DNA of 64,000 bases from JARRKC01 sp963723965 (GCA_963723965.1 CAVRSV010000012.1:372001-436000); one strand, 5' to 3'. Shown: positions 8,601 to 17,011, numbered from the stretch's first letter. Program-made: numbers and translations. The notes: generated from the sequence alone by a model not told the origin.

Positions 8601-8715
8601 CGGCCACACCGGTCAGGATCAGGAAGATCACCGGCTTGGAATGCCGAACGGTCCAGTGCTGTGGTCCGCCCGAAGACTCTTCGGACGGTCCCCGATCGAA
8701 TTGACCTTCAGTCAT
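5602..8715 (-). CDS. RND-superfamily efflux permease (HAE1/multidrug-like)
   Basis: The 1037-residue length is typical for AcrB/MexB-size permeases. An N-terminal membrane helix (VIFLILTGVAVGIYLAF) is followed by a periplasmic domain beginning FPRVTIGVDNGVAP, a variant of the usual VxYPGA region. The helix-4 signature GLVIDDAIVVVENI carries the Asp pair that relays protons. The second half repeats the fold, with MGLIMVIGIVAKNGILLLDA as the helix-10 counterpart. The DD pair is more like multidrug (HAE1) pumps than CusA/CzcA metal pumps; substrate cannot be read from sequence. The start overlaps the adaptor stop by 8 nt. It is third in tolC-adaptor-permease-propeller. Confidence 0.93.
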   Translation of the reverse strand: MTEGQFDRGPSEESSGGPQHWTVRHSKPVIFLILTGVAVGIYLAFSIPVAVFPSTDFPRVTIGVDNGVAPIDQMLITITRPIEEAVNTVQGLEAVRSVTSRGTAQIDLFFSWKVDMYQTLNLVDAALAEVRSSLPSTAQITSNRLTFAAFPIMGYSLTSKTVPQTRLWELATYDLKPRMNRLSGVSMVVVQGGQEPEFEIIPDPAKLIETSVTVPSLLEALRATNMVDSPGMLERNHQLVLALVSGQAHGPEDIARIVIRTTPAGVPVRVGDIGVVRRSYKPVYTLVTANAQPAVLLSVFRQPDGNTVRVADEVHQEVESIRRTLPAGVVMTPFYDQSELVNDSIKSVRDAILIGLALASLVLVVFLRDWGTSLVAGLVIPATVALTFIALRVLGLSFNLMTLGGLAAAVGLVIDDAIVVVENIILHRDLGQSRGQAIRSALREIRWPLLGSTLTPIVVFLPLISITGVTGVFFRSLALTVGMALLASLGLALTWTPTLSHFLIRSHRGSARASEERTESSGAGGFLGGVLRVYKTILRGALDHSWLMAFFCLALVAGSFVCYRALGTDLLPAMDEGGFILDYWMPPGTSLADTNRVLTSIEEMLRDTPEVESTSRRTGLELGLIAVTEANTGDFTVKLKRNRSRGVEEITAELRRKIRERFPMLDVEFVQLLQDMIGDLTSAPEPVEIKLFSEDQTVLRQWAPRVAEAIGGIPGVVDVLDGIQNTISGPALVFRVDPVVASRAGFTPEEVEIDASAIMQGEEAATPVIIGDRSYAIRVRFPEPTRASLDSIRSTILGSSAGRTSTLGALAHVEELPGQMEIRRDNLQHDVAVTARLEGLNLGTGIAEVQKAVAGVHLPAGIRVEYGGGYAEQQRSFRDLVTVLVLAVVLVFIVLLFEFGDFAAPLAILASALLSTSGVFLALLITGTSFNISSFMGLIMVIGIVAKNGILLLDADEKYRREGLSAGKAMLAAGERRMRPILMTALATIAGMIPLALALGAGSQMLQPLAIAVIGGIAASMLLSLIVTPAVHYYLTR

Positions 8716-9964
8716 TCTGTCCGGCCTTCTCTATGCTGACCTTCGCCCCGTCTTCCAGACCGACGCCTCCCTGAACCACAACCTGGTCTCCGGCCTCGAG
8801 TCCCTTCAAAACCTGCGTCTCCTTGTCTTCCTGGATGCCGATCTGAATCCGGTGTTCGTGGACCACCGAATCGGAGCCGACCACCATCACGAGTTCCTCG
8901 CCGCCTTCCGAGGGAAGAAGGGCCACGGACGGAATGAGCAGGGCGTCCTTGACGGATTCGGCCACGATCGAAGCCTCGACCGACATGCCCGGCCTCAGAC
9001 TGCTGCCGTGATTGGCGGCCTCGACCCAGACCTCACCCGTCGTGCTGCTTGGATCCAGAGCCGGGCTCACGACGACGACGGTCCCCGACAGGTGAGCGGG
9101 AGTGCCGGGCGAGCCGATCGTCGCCGTATCTCCCTCCTTCAGAAAGACCAGCTCGTCCGAAGGGACGTTGACGCGCGCGACCAGTCGGGAGATGTCCATG
9201 ATCGTCAGCAGAGGAGTCCCCGCCGTCGCCATGTCCCCGGCGTACCCCGGTCGATCGGTCACGACGCCGTCGATGGGGCTGCGGATCTGCGCGTAGTCGA
9301 GCTGAACCTGCGCCGCGTCGTAGCGTCCCTTGGCGGCATCCATTTGCGCTCTGGCCTCCTTGATCTGCTGCTCCTGGCCTGCACTCTTCAGGGAATCCAG
9401 ATGCTTCAACGCGATTTCGTGCCGGCTCTGAGCCTGGACGTAAGCCGCATTCGCCTCGTCGACCAGCCGCTGCGCGATCGCGCCTTGCTGCTGGAGTCTT
9501 CGGCGATTCTCGTAGAGCGTACGGGCGACCTCCAGGGCCTCCTCCGAAGCCCGGACATCCGCCTCCGCCTGGGCGAGATTCTCCGGCAACGCGGCCTCGA
9601 CCGTTCTGCGGTAACTGGCCTGGGCCTGTTCGTAGGCTCCTCTGGCTTCGGCGACGGCGGCGGCCAGATCGCGGTGCTCCAGTACGGCGAGCAGCTGTCC
9701 CCGGTGGACGGGGTCCCCTCGATCCACGAAGAACTTCTCGATGGGGGCGCTGATCTTGGGCGTCACGGCCGCCTGGTTGACCGGATACAGGATGCCCTGG
9801 GCCGTGATGATGCGCTGGATGGGTCCGCGCACGACCTCGGCCGTCTGCACGGGGGCCACCGGTTCGGTCTGGGGAGTCTCGGTCTCAGCACAACCTGCCG
9901 CCAGAAGCAGGATTGCCGCGGCCGCGACGGATCGGATTTGCCTGGGAACGTGGTCGCTCAGCAT
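8708..9964 (-). CDS. RND efflux adaptor (membrane fusion protein), lipoprotein
   Basis: This 418-residue protein has a lipoprotein signal ending LLAAGC (Cys at residue 25). Next come a barrel-sandwich half (ISAPIEKFFVDRGDPVHRGQ), a long alpha-hairpin rich in Ala/Gln/Arg (about residues 100-215), the returning half (IRSPIDGVVTDRPGYAGD), a beta-barrel domain and a membrane-proximal C-terminus (LKGLEAGDQVVVQGG). It links the permease to TolC in the periplasm, anchored by lipid. It begins 3 nt after the stop of the upstream TolC gene and overlaps the permease gene by 8 nt, so all three are surely co-expressed. Confidence 0.92.
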   Translation of the reverse strand: MLSDHVPRQIRSVAAAAILLLAAGCAETETPQTEPVAPVQTAEVVRGPIQRIITAQGILYPVNQAAVTPKISAPIEKFFVDRGDPVHRGQLLAVLEHRDLAAAVAEARGAYEQAQASYRRTVEAALPENLAQAEADVRASEEALEVARTLYENRRRLQQQGAIAQRLVDEANAAYVQAQSRHEIALKHLDSLKSAGQEQQIKEARAQMDAAKGRYDAAQVQLDYAQIRSPIDGVVTDRPGYAGDMATAGTPLLTIMDISRLVARVNVPSDELVFLKEGDTATIGSPGTPAHLSGTVVVVSPALDPSSTTGEVWVEAANHGSSLRPGMSVEASIVAESVKDALLIPSVALLPSEGGEELVMVVGSDSVVHEHRIQIGIQEDKETQVLKGLEAGDQVVVQGGVGLEDGAKVSIEKAGQND

Positions 9965-9967
9965 GGG

Positions 9968-11338
9968 TCAAAGGGTCCCGATGAGTGCCTGGATGTTGGA
10001 GAGAGCCGTGCGATAGCGGGCCAAGCCGTCGTCGTAGGCATTACGTGACTGATAGAGGGTCGTCTGGGCATCCACGACTTCCAGCACCGAGGCCTCCCCG
10101 GCCTGATAACGCAGACGGGTCAGCCGCAGGCTCTCCGCGGCCGCATCCGCGGAATTCCTCAGCAGATCGAGCTGATTCCCGACGGACTGGGCCTCCGCGT
10201 AGAGGCCGTGGAGATTCGACAGCAACTGCTTTCGGGTCAGCGCCAGTGCCAGTTCCGCCTGCTGCCGCCGGATGTCGGCTTGGCTGACTTTGCTGCGTGT
10301 ACTCCCCCAGTCGAAGACGGGGATATTGAGGGTGGCTTGAACCGAAGAGCCCAGTCGGTTGCGCCCCTCGAAGTCGTGAACGGCGAACTGGTTCGCGTTG
10401 ATACCGAAGAAATAGTCGAGGCTCAGGGAGGGCAAATAGCCGCTGCGGGCCGCGGACACACTGTACTCCTCCTGGCGGAGGGCGGCTTTGGCCGCCTGCA
10501 GCTCCGGACTCGTCTCGAGCGCCGCTCTCTCGATCTCAGCGTAGGCAGGGAGAGGGGGAACGGACGCCAGATCATCCACCAGGTCGAACCCCAGGCGAAA
10601 GTCGGGAAACATCAGCACCGCCAGCGCAATCTGAGCCCGTTCGGCGGTCAGCTGGGCCTCCAGGACATCGCGCTGGCTCTGCTCGGCGACGAGCTGGGCT
10701 TTCAGAACGTCCGCGTGCGCCACTTCACCGCCGTTCTCGAGCTGCTGCGTGATCGTCAGGAAGCGCTGGGCCTCTTCGACGGCGCCCCGCGCATTCTCAA
10801 CCCGGCGCCGGGCAGCCACCGCCGCGAAGTAGTCCCGGGCCACCGTCGCTGTCAGGCCACGTTCGACAACATCTCTCTTTGCCGCTGCCAGCGCCTGAGA
10901 AGCAGCGGTCCGTCGATACTCGGCAAGACGCTGGGGCGAAAAAAGCTCTTCGTGGACCTCGGCCAGGCTGTTGTAGACGTGGACCCCGTCATTGGAAACG
11001 AAGACCCCGGAATCGGTACCGTTCCCCTGCGTGTAAATGTACTGGTTGAAGTAGCCGAGGGAAGGCAGCAGGGCGGCCTTGGCCTGGCGGCGATCTTCTC
11101 GGGCCGATGCAACGTCGAGGCCGGCAGACTGGAGTTCCTGGCTGTTGTCGCGGGCTCGCTCCAGAGCATTCTGCAGGCTGATCGTGAGAGCCGGCTCCTG
11201 ATCCGCAGTCGGGGCAGCCTGCGCCAGAGCCGCGTCGGGCAGAAGATGAGGAAGCAGGGCGGCGGCTGCGAGGAGGATGCACCAGGTCCTCGGACCAGCA
11301 CTTGCCGCCCGGAAGAGCCGGGAGATCAATACGATCAT
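9968..11338 (-). CDS. TolC-family outer membrane efflux protein
   Basis: This 456-residue protein has a signal peptide (hydrophobic core about residues 20-40, ending ALAQA). Two TolC repeats follow: the first begins near SLQNALERARDNSQELQSAGLDVASARED, the second near YAEIERAALETSPELQAAKAALRQEEYSVSAARSGYLPSLSLDYFFG. The late RLRYQAGEASVLEVVDAQTTLYQSRNAYDDGLARY segment is the typical closing helix. It is the first gene of the minus-strand efflux operon and is divergent from the response-regulator gene at 11684, which may control it. It is not closely similar to the TolC protein at 498-1841. Confidence 0.92.
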   Translation of the reverse strand: MIVLISRLFRAASAGPRTWCILLAAAALLPHLLPDAALAQAAPTADQEPALTISLQNALERARDNSQELQSAGLDVASAREDRRQAKAALLPSLGYFNQYIYTQGNGTDSGVFVSNDGVHVYNSLAEVHEELFSPQRLAEYRRTAASQALAAAKRDVVERGLTATVARDYFAAVAARRRVENARGAVEEAQRFLTITQQLENGGEVAHADVLKAQLVAEQSQRDVLEAQLTAERAQIALAVLMFPDFRLGFDLVDDLASVPPLPAYAEIERAALETSPELQAAKAALRQEEYSVSAARSGYLPSLSLDYFFGINANQFAVHDFEGRNRLGSSVQATLNIPVFDWGSTRSKVSQADIRRQQAELALALTRKQLLSNLHGLYAEAQSVGNQLDLLRNSADAAAESLRLTRLRYQAGEASVLEVVDAQTTLYQSRNAYDDGLARYRTALSNIQALIGTL

Positions 11339-11683
11339 GGTCTTTTCATTCTATCCAGAACTGACAACCGGAAGGGTCGTGTTTCTTTCGAGGTGCCCGC
11401 CGGTGCATCGAAGCGACAAACCTATCCTCTCGAACATGAAACGCATGTGAGTGGAAGATGAAAATTCCTTCATGAAGGAGTATCCGACTTCACCCGTCGC
11501 TGCAGGTTGAGTACCGCCCTGCAATTGAGGCGGGACAGCAGCGTTGATCCAGCGATTTGCCTTCACCTGCGAGGCATTGTTCCCTCTTCAATCTCAATTA
11601 CGACTCTCGAGCCGTCTGTTACATCTCGGGAAGAACGACGGGCAGGAATGGGACCGCACGAGAGCTGCAGTATATTTGATGGG
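11339..11683. promoter_or_regulatory. 345-bp divergent region between the efflux operon and the two-component genes
   Basis: There is no credible gene. A perfect 14-bp palindrome, TCCTTCATGAAGGA, occupies 11466-11479 in the middle of the gap and is a candidate binding site for the response regulator encoded to the right, or for another dimeric regulator. Promoters are not clear: TATATT at 11671-11676 lies too near the GTG start of the regulator to be a certain -10 box. The region is less GC-rich than the flanking genes. Confidence 0.45.
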
Positions 11684-12364
11684 GTGAGGATCTTGGTCGT
11701 CGAAGATGAGAAGAGGATCGCAAGCTTCATCCAGAGGGGATTGACGGAGCAGGGTCATGCCGTCGACATCGCCTACGACGGAGAAGAGGGCCTCTACCTC
11801 GCGGAGGTCCACGACTACGATGTTCTCCTCCTCGACATCCTCCTTCCGAAGAAGAGCGGATTCGAAGTCTGCGAAGAACTGAGGCGCCGCCACAACTCCA
11901 CTCCGATCCTCATGCTCACCGCGCGGGGGGCGATCTCCGACAGGATTCGCGGTCTTGACAGCGGGGCCGACGACTACCTGGTCAAGCCCTTTGCTTTCGA
12001 GGAACTCTTGGCGCGGGTTCGGGCGCTGGGAAGGCGACCGCGGGACATCGCCCCCGATGTCCTGAAAGTGGGTGATCTCGAGATCTCGCGATCCCGCCAG
12101 ACCGCGCGGCGGGGAGAAACGGAGATCTCCTTGACTGCGAAAGAGTTCTCACTGCTCGAGTACCTGATGCAGCACCCCAATCAAATCGTGACAAGGACCG
12201 CCATTTCCGAGCATGTTTGGGACCAACACTTCGACAGCATGACGAACGTCATCGATGTCTACATCAAGCGTCTCCGGGACAAGCTCGACCGGGGCTTTCG
12301 AACCAGGCTGCTGCACACGCGACGCGGTCGTGGTTACGTCTTCGGTGTTCAGGATGAGGCCTAG
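11684..12364 (+). CDS. OmpR/PhoB-family response regulator
   Basis: This 226-residue regulator, starting at GTG 11684, has a standard receiver domain: acidic pocket E7-D8, phospho-acceptor D51 in VLLLDILLPKKSG, T79 and K101 in DDYLVKPF. A winged-helix DNA-binding domain follows (about residues 130-223: LTAKEFSLLEYLMQHPNQIVTR, then VYIKRLRDKLD and TRRGRGYVF). A longer reading from an ATG at 11648 would add 12 residues; GTG was preferred because it gives the usual length. It overlaps the histidine kinase gene by 11 nt. The divergent efflux operon is its likeliest local target, by position only. Confidence 0.93.
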   Translation: MRILVVEDEKRIASFIQRGLTEQGHAVDIAYDGEEGLYLAEVHDYDVLLLDILLPKKSGFEVCEELRRRHNSTPILMLTARGAISDRIRGLDSGADDYLVKPFAFEELLARVRALGRRPRDIAPDVLKVGDLEISRSRQTARRGETEISLTAKEFSLLEYLMQHPNQIVTRTAISEHVWDQHFDSMTNVIDVYIKRLRDKLDRGFRTRLLHTRRGRGYVFGVQDEA

Positions 12365-13811
12365 ATCTATCCGCGCCAGACTCGCCCTGGTCAATGGCTT
12401 CCTGTTCATTCTCCTGGTGAGCGGGTTGTCGCTGTTGCTCTACTTCAGCTACTCCCACTTCCTGCAGTCCGATCTTGACCGTCTCCTCGAACGGCACGCC
12501 GCACTCATCGTGAAGAATCTCGCACAGGAGATGGAGGAAGACGCCCGAGAGCGGCCCGCGGCACCCGCATCCGGCGCCGCGGTCGGCTCAGACGGGGGCA
12601 GGGAGCTTTCCATGCTGACCGAGTTCACTCCAGGGGAAAGCCTGGCACAGCTGATTGATCGCCGAGGCGGGGTTTTGGATGCGTCGCCCGATGTCTCTCC
12701 CACGGCGGCGCTGGTGGATCCCGCCATCGTCCGGCGCGTACTCGAGACCGGACAACCCTTGTTTACGACGATTCAGGACGATCATCGTGGAGCATCCCGC
12801 CTCTACCTGCGATCCGTGAGCTGGGAGGGAAAGGATCCCACTGCTGTCCTCCTGGTTGGAGAACCCCTCGTACGCATCCACGAAACAGTCTCGAGGCTCC
12901 GCCGGCAGTTGCTCGCCGGAGCACCCCTTATGGTGCTGCTGGCGATGGCCGCCGGATACCTCGTGGCCGTCTGGAACCTGCGCCCTGTCGGCAGAATGAT
13001 CCAAGTGGTCAGGAGCATCGGAGGCGAGGATCTGGATCGCCGCCTGGAGACCGACGATCCCGCAGACGAGCTGGGAGAACTCGCGTCGACGTTCAACGAC
13101 TTTCTGGATCGCCTGCAGCAGGCCTTCGAATCGGAGCAGCGGTTCGTGGCCGACGCCTCACATGAACTGCGGACGCCTCTCAGCATCATCCGGGGCGAGA
13201 TCGAGGTCACTCTGAAACGGCGCCGGACCCCGGACGAGTATGAGACGGCGTTGCGGGTTGTGCACGGCGAGGTGCTGAGGCTCAACAGACTGGCCGATTC
13301 GTTGCTGCTTCTGGCGCGCGCTCAAACCGAGCAGACGTCTCTGCCGATGACGCCGGTCGACTTCGGAGGCCTCATCTCAAAGGTTTGCGCGAAACTGGAT
13401 GGCGCGGCTCGTGCAAAATCGATCCGGCTCGAGTGTAGCTGTGAAGAAGGAAAGGTGACCTTGTCCGGCGACAGCGAGAGTCTGGAGCAAATGATCTACA
13501 ACCTGGTCGAGAACGCCATCTTTTATTCGCACGAAGGAGGCCTCGTAACGGTCAAAACGGGATCGACTGAGAGCCGCATCCAACTCGCCGTCGACGACCA
13601 GGGTGTTGGGATCCCGCCTTCCGACATCAGCCGGATCTTCGACCGATTCTACAGGGCTGATCCCTCCCGCTCAGACTCACAGGGACACGTGGGGCTCGGA
13701 CTGGCGCTCGTAAAGCTCATCGTGCAGATGCACGGGGGCACAATCGATGTGGACAGCCTGCCGGGAAAGGGCTCCCGCTTCACGGTCTCTTTCCCCGCTT
13801 CAGCCGGATGA
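12354..13811 (+). CDS. Membrane sensor histidine kinase (HAMP-HisKA-HATPase)
   Basis: This 485-residue kinase has a first membrane helix at about residues 13-35, an extracytoplasmic domain of about 145 residues, and a second helix around 190-210 (PLMVLLAMAAGYLVAV). HAMP is at about 210-262, followed by the H-box FVADASHELRTPLS with phospho-accepting H270. The ATPase domain carries the N-box (NLVENAIFYS), G1 (DDQGVGIP), F-box (IFDRFYRAD) and G2 (GLGLALVKLI). Layout and size match CusS/QseC-type kinases paired with OmpR regulators. The start lies inside the regulator gene, so the two are translationally coupled. The sensed signal is unknown; the sensing domain shows no obvious metal-binding cluster. 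Confidence 0.92.
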   Translation: MRPRSIRARLALVNGFLFILLVSGLSLLLYFSYSHFLQSDLDRLLERHAALIVKNLAQEMEEDARERPAAPASGAAVGSDGGRELSMLTEFTPGESLAQLIDRRGGVLDASPDVSPTAALVDPAIVRRVLETGQPLFTTIQDDHRGASRLYLRSVSWEGKDPTAVLLVGEPLVRIHETVSRLRRQLLAGAPLMVLLAMAAGYLVAVWNLRPVGRMIQVVRSIGGEDLDRRLETDDPADELGELASTFNDFLDRLQQAFESEQRFVADASHELRTPLSIIRGEIEVTLKRRRTPDEYETALRVVHGEVLRLNRLADSLLLLARAQTEQTSLPMTPVDFGGLISKVCAKLDGAARAKSIRLECSCEEGKVTLSGDSESLEQMIYNLVENAIFYSHEGGLVTVKTGSTESRIQLAVDDQGVGIPPSDISRIFDRFYRADPSRSDSQGHVGLGLALVKLIVQMHGGTIDVDSLPGKGSRFTVSFPASAG

Positions 13812-13880
13812 AAGGAGTTTCATTCGATCTTCACCCTGCATTCAGGCAGCCCCGCCTATCCTGCTCGTGGAGGCTGAATC

Positions 13881-14387
13881 ATGAAGAACTACGGGCTTCT
13901 CCTTCTTGTCACCCTGATCCTGGCCCCGACGTCGGCCGGTCAAACGGGGCCGGAGTCTCGCCAAGGCCCGGGATCCACGACCACACCTGGCTCGCTCAGC
14001 CGAGGGCAGCAGATGGTGAACCGGTTCGTGGCCAACCACCCTGAACTGGCGGCGCTCGAGATCGCGCTCATGTCCCGCGATGGCAGCTGCTCCACGGTCG
14101 CCGCGAGCAGCCCCGAGGATATCGGGGAAGCATGCGACGCCGACGAGCTCGGGCCGATCCGGACGGGTCAACCCGAAGTCGAGGTCCCGTCAGGAGAGGA
14201 TCCCGTCTACGACATCACCCAGGCGCTCCACGATGCTCAGGGCCATCTCGTGGGTGCCGTCGGCATGGACCTGAAACCCGAGATCGGAACGCGCGACGAG
14301 GTCATGGCGCGTGCCGCAGCGCTCCTGCGCGAACTGGAGGCTCAGATTCCGTCCAAGTCCTGGATTCTGGAAGCGGCGGGCCGGTGA
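13881..14387 (+). CDS. Secreted protein resembling a single Cache/PDC-type sensor domain
   Basis: This 168-residue protein begins with a clear signal peptide (MKNYGLLLLVTLILAPTSA). The mature part contains ALMSRDGSCSTVAAS, then GEACDADELGPIRTGQPEVEV, then VYDITQALHDAQGHLVGAVGMDLKP. That order of short motifs resembles stand-alone extracytoplasmic Cache/PDC domains (a shared look, not a proven match). Two Cys could form a disulfide. No membrane anchor or output domain follows. It begins 69 nt after the kinase gene on the same strand, so it may be a periplasmic partner of that sensor. This is inference from position. Confidence 0.6.
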   Translation: MKNYGLLLLVTLILAPTSAGQTGPESRQGPGSTTTPGSLSRGQQMVNRFVANHPELAALEIALMSRDGSCSTVAASSPEDIGEACDADELGPIRTGQPEVEVPSGEDPVYDITQALHDAQGHLVGAVGMDLKPEIGTRDEVMARAAALLRELEAQIPSKSWILEAAGR

Positions 14388-14420
14388 GGCGACGGAGGGG
14401 GCCGGAGAGCCACAGGGCCG

Positions 14421-14447
14421 CGTACGTTCGGGTATTCTAAACGTACG
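14421..14447. promoter_or_regulatory. Inverted repeat just upstream of the TonB-dependent receptor gene
   Basis: CGTACGTT at 14421-14428 and AACGTACG at 14440-14447 are perfect 8-bp reverse complements separated by 11 bp. The right arm ends 11 nt before the receptor ATG, with AAAGG following it as a ribosome site. A 19-bp centre-to-centre dyad fits a dimeric regulator site; an mRNA hairpin near the ribosome site is the alternative. Confidence 0.5.
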
Positions 14448-14458
14448 AAAGGCTGTGC

Positions 14459-16963
14459 ATGGCAGGGATATTGGCCTGTTTCCTCCTGTTCGCTCTGTAC
14501 TCGGTCCCCTCTTCGAATACCCAGGCGGGATTGGGCCGGCTCGCTGAACCTCCTGTGCAGGCCTCACCGGTCACTTCGCAACAGAGCAGATCTGCGCCGG
14601 AGGTCGCCTTCATTCGAATCGTTGACGAGAACGGCCTGGCCGTCTCCGGCGCACAGGTGGCACTGACGAACCGCAGTGGCGGAACAGCCGGGTGCACCTC
14701 CGACTACGCCGGCATTTGCGGCTTTTCAAATCCGGGAACGGGCCCGTTCAGTCTGAAGGTCGAGAAGCAGGGATTCTACGTCTTCGAAGCCAGCGAGCTC
14801 ACCGAGCGTCAGTTGGAGAACCTGGAGGTAACCCTCAACCACACCCAGGAATTCTCCGAGCGGGTCGATGTCGTCTCATCCCGTCGCGGACTCAACCCTC
14901 AGAGAACGACCGCGACCGAGACACTGGACAGGGAAGAGATCGTCAACCTCCCCTATCCTTCGACGCGCGATTTCCGGAACGCCCTGCCCCTGCTTCCCGG
15001 CGTTCTGCAGGACGCGACGGGCCAGCTCCATGTCGACGGATCGGAAACGTCGGAAGTCGTGGACCAGCTGGACGGCTTCAACATCACGCATCCGGGGGAC
15101 CGAACGCTGACCCTCCGGCTGAGCACCGATGCGCTGCGCTCGATGGAAGTGCTGTCCGGTCGGTATTCGGCCGAACACGGGAAGGGCTCCGGAGGAGTGG
15201 TGGATCTGGAAACCGGTATGGGGGACGACCACTTCCGCTTCTCGGCCACCAACTTCTTCCCCTCCCTGGAGACCCAGGGCGGTCTCAGCCTGGGCAGCTG
15301 GACGCCCCGGGCGACTTTCTCGGGTCCTCTATCCAAAGGCAAGGCCTGGTTCTTCGACGCCGCTGATGCCGAGTACCGGCTCCGGAACGTGACCGAGCTG
15401 CCTTCGCCGGACAACCAGTCCAGATTGTGGCGGGGCAGCAACCTGGCCAAGGTCCAGTTCAACTGGAGTCCGACCCGCGTCCTGACGGCCAGTGCCCTGG
15501 TCAACCGTCAACACTCTGATTATCCGGAGCTCTCCCGCTTTCGGCCGCTGGAAACCACGACCCGGCGCAGGAGTGATGCTTCCCTGCTGACGGTGCGGCA
15601 GCAGTTCTTCCTCCAGAACCAGGCGGTTCTGGAAGGCGGCTTTGGAGTCTACACCTCCAATTCCCTCGAGGATCCTCTCGGGGACGCTCCGTACACGATT
15701 CTGGCCAGCGGCTATTCCGGCAACTACTACCGGAGCCTCGACACGCTGGCGCGGAGAACGCAGGGCTTACTCCGCCTCACGCTGCCGCCGATCACCTGGC
15801 ATGGCCGTCACGTGTTCCGCATGGGAACCGACGTCGACCGCCTGACCTATCGGTTCGACTCCTCGCGTCGATCGATCCGGATCCTGCGCGAAGACGGGAC
15901 ACTTTCCCGCGAGGTCCGCTTCAGCGCAACCCAGCCCCAGACGGAACACAACCTCGAGACCAGTGCCTTTCTGGAGGACCGCTGGTCGGTCCGGGACCAG
16001 CTCTACATCGAAGCCGGAATCCGTCTGGATCGCGACGATGTCGTGCGTCGAACGCTTCTCTCTCCGAGGCTGGCTTCCAGCTACCTGTGGAGCGGAGGGC
16101 GCACCAAGCTCAGCGCCGGGGTCGGCGTCTTCTATGATGCAACGCCTCTGGATTTGCTCACGGCGGCCCAGACAGGTGAGCGCACGGACCGATTCTACGG
16201 ACCCGACGGTCAGACCCTCGAAAAGGTCGCGGTGACCTCGTTCCAAGTGGACCGAGGGACGCTGCAGGCGCCTCGATTCATCAACTGGAGTGCCGAGATC
16301 GAGCGACAGTTGTCCCCGTTCACCTTCGTCGGGGTTTCCTGGATGCAGCGACGGGGACGGCACATTTTCGTACAGGAAAGGCTCTCCCCGGATCCTTCTC
16401 AGGGGGGCCCCGTGGTGCTCGAAAACAAACGCCAGGATCGCTACCGGGCCCTGAAACTCACCCTGCATCGCAGTCTTCCCGGCTCGTCGGAGTTGTTCGC
16501 GGCCTTCACGCGATCCTCGGCCCGGTCGAACGCCGTCGTGAATTTCGATATCGACAACCCGGTGTTCGGGCCCCAGGGTGCGGGACCTCTGGCCTGGGAC
16601 TCCCCGAACCGGCTGCAGTGCTGGGGTTGGCGCCCCCTGCCCCGCTTTCGGGGCTTCCTGCTGGCCTATGCCCTCGAGTGGCGAACCGGGTTTCCCTTCA
16701 GCTACGTCGATGAGCAGCAGGATCTCGTAGGACCCCCGAACGCCCATCGCTTCCCCGCGTACTTCAGTGTGAGCGTCCACCTGGAGAAACGAGTGAAAGT
16801 GTTCGGCTATCAGTGGGCGCTGAGGGCCGGCGTCAACAACCTGACCGACCGTGCCAACGGAACTTACATCGACAACAACATCGATTCTCCCGATTTCCTG
16901 GCCCTGGGCGGGGTCCAAGGCCGCAGCTTCACGGGCCGGATCCGCTTCCTCGGCCACAAGTAG
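14459..16963 (+). CDS. TonB-dependent outer membrane receptor with N-terminal carboxypeptidase-regulatory domain
   Basis: This 834-residue protein has a short hydrophobic N-terminus (likely signal peptide). A carboxypeptidase-regulatory-like beta-sandwich follows (about residues 48-125, VRIVDENG-type: FIRIVDENGLAVSGAQVAL). The plug domain includes IVNLPYPSTRDFRNALPLLPGV and VVDQLDGFNITHPGD, then about 600 residues of alternating amphipathic strands typical of a 22-strand barrel. There is no clear TonB box. This fusion is common in Acidobacteriota and Bacteroidota. No SusD-like partner is adjacent. The ligand is unknown; the two-component genes upstream and the dyad at 14421 suggest regulated expression. 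Confidence 0.85.
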   Translation: MAGILACFLLFALYSVPSSNTQAGLGRLAEPPVQASPVTSQQSRSAPEVAFIRIVDENGLAVSGAQVALTNRSGGTAGCTSDYAGICGFSNPGTGPFSLKVEKQGFYVFEASELTERQLENLEVTLNHTQEFSERVDVVSSRRGLNPQRTTATETLDREEIVNLPYPSTRDFRNALPLLPGVLQDATGQLHVDGSETSEVVDQLDGFNITHPGDRTLTLRLSTDALRSMEVLSGRYSAEHGKGSGGVVDLETGMGDDHFRFSATNFFPSLETQGGLSLGSWTPRATFSGPLSKGKAWFFDAADAEYRLRNVTELPSPDNQSRLWRGSNLAKVQFNWSPTRVLTASALVNRQHSDYPELSRFRPLETTTRRRSDASLLTVRQQFFLQNQAVLEGGFGVYTSNSLEDPLGDAPYTILASGYSGNYYRSLDTLARRTQGLLRLTLPPITWHGRHVFRMGTDVDRLTYRFDSSRRSIRILREDGTLSREVRFSATQPQTEHNLETSAFLEDRWSVRDQLYIEAGIRLDRDDVVRRTLLSPRLASSYLWSGGRTKLSAGVGVFYDATPLDLLTAAQTGERTDRFYGPDGQTLEKVAVTSFQVDRGTLQAPRFINWSAEIERQLSPFTFVGVSWMQRRGRHIFVQERLSPDPSQGGPVVLENKRQDRYRALKLTLHRSLPGSSELFAAFTRSSARSNAVVNFDIDNPVFGPQGAGPLAWDSPNRLQCWGWRPLPRFRGFLLAYALEWRTGFPFSYVDEQQDLVGPPNAHRFPAYFSVSVHLEKRVKVFGYQWALRAGVNNLTDRANGTYIDNNIDSPDFLALGGVQGRSFTGRIRFLGHK

Positions 16964-17011
16964 GGCATCTGGTAGACTCGTCCGGGCGGAGAGTCCGAAG
17001 GAGACGCGGCG

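Noticed and set aside
6613..8739. Plus-strand open frame of 708 codons over the RND permease
   Set aside because: Its composition is His/Gln/Arg/Asp-rich, typical of the complement of a GC-rich gene; the RND frame on the other strand has all family motifs.
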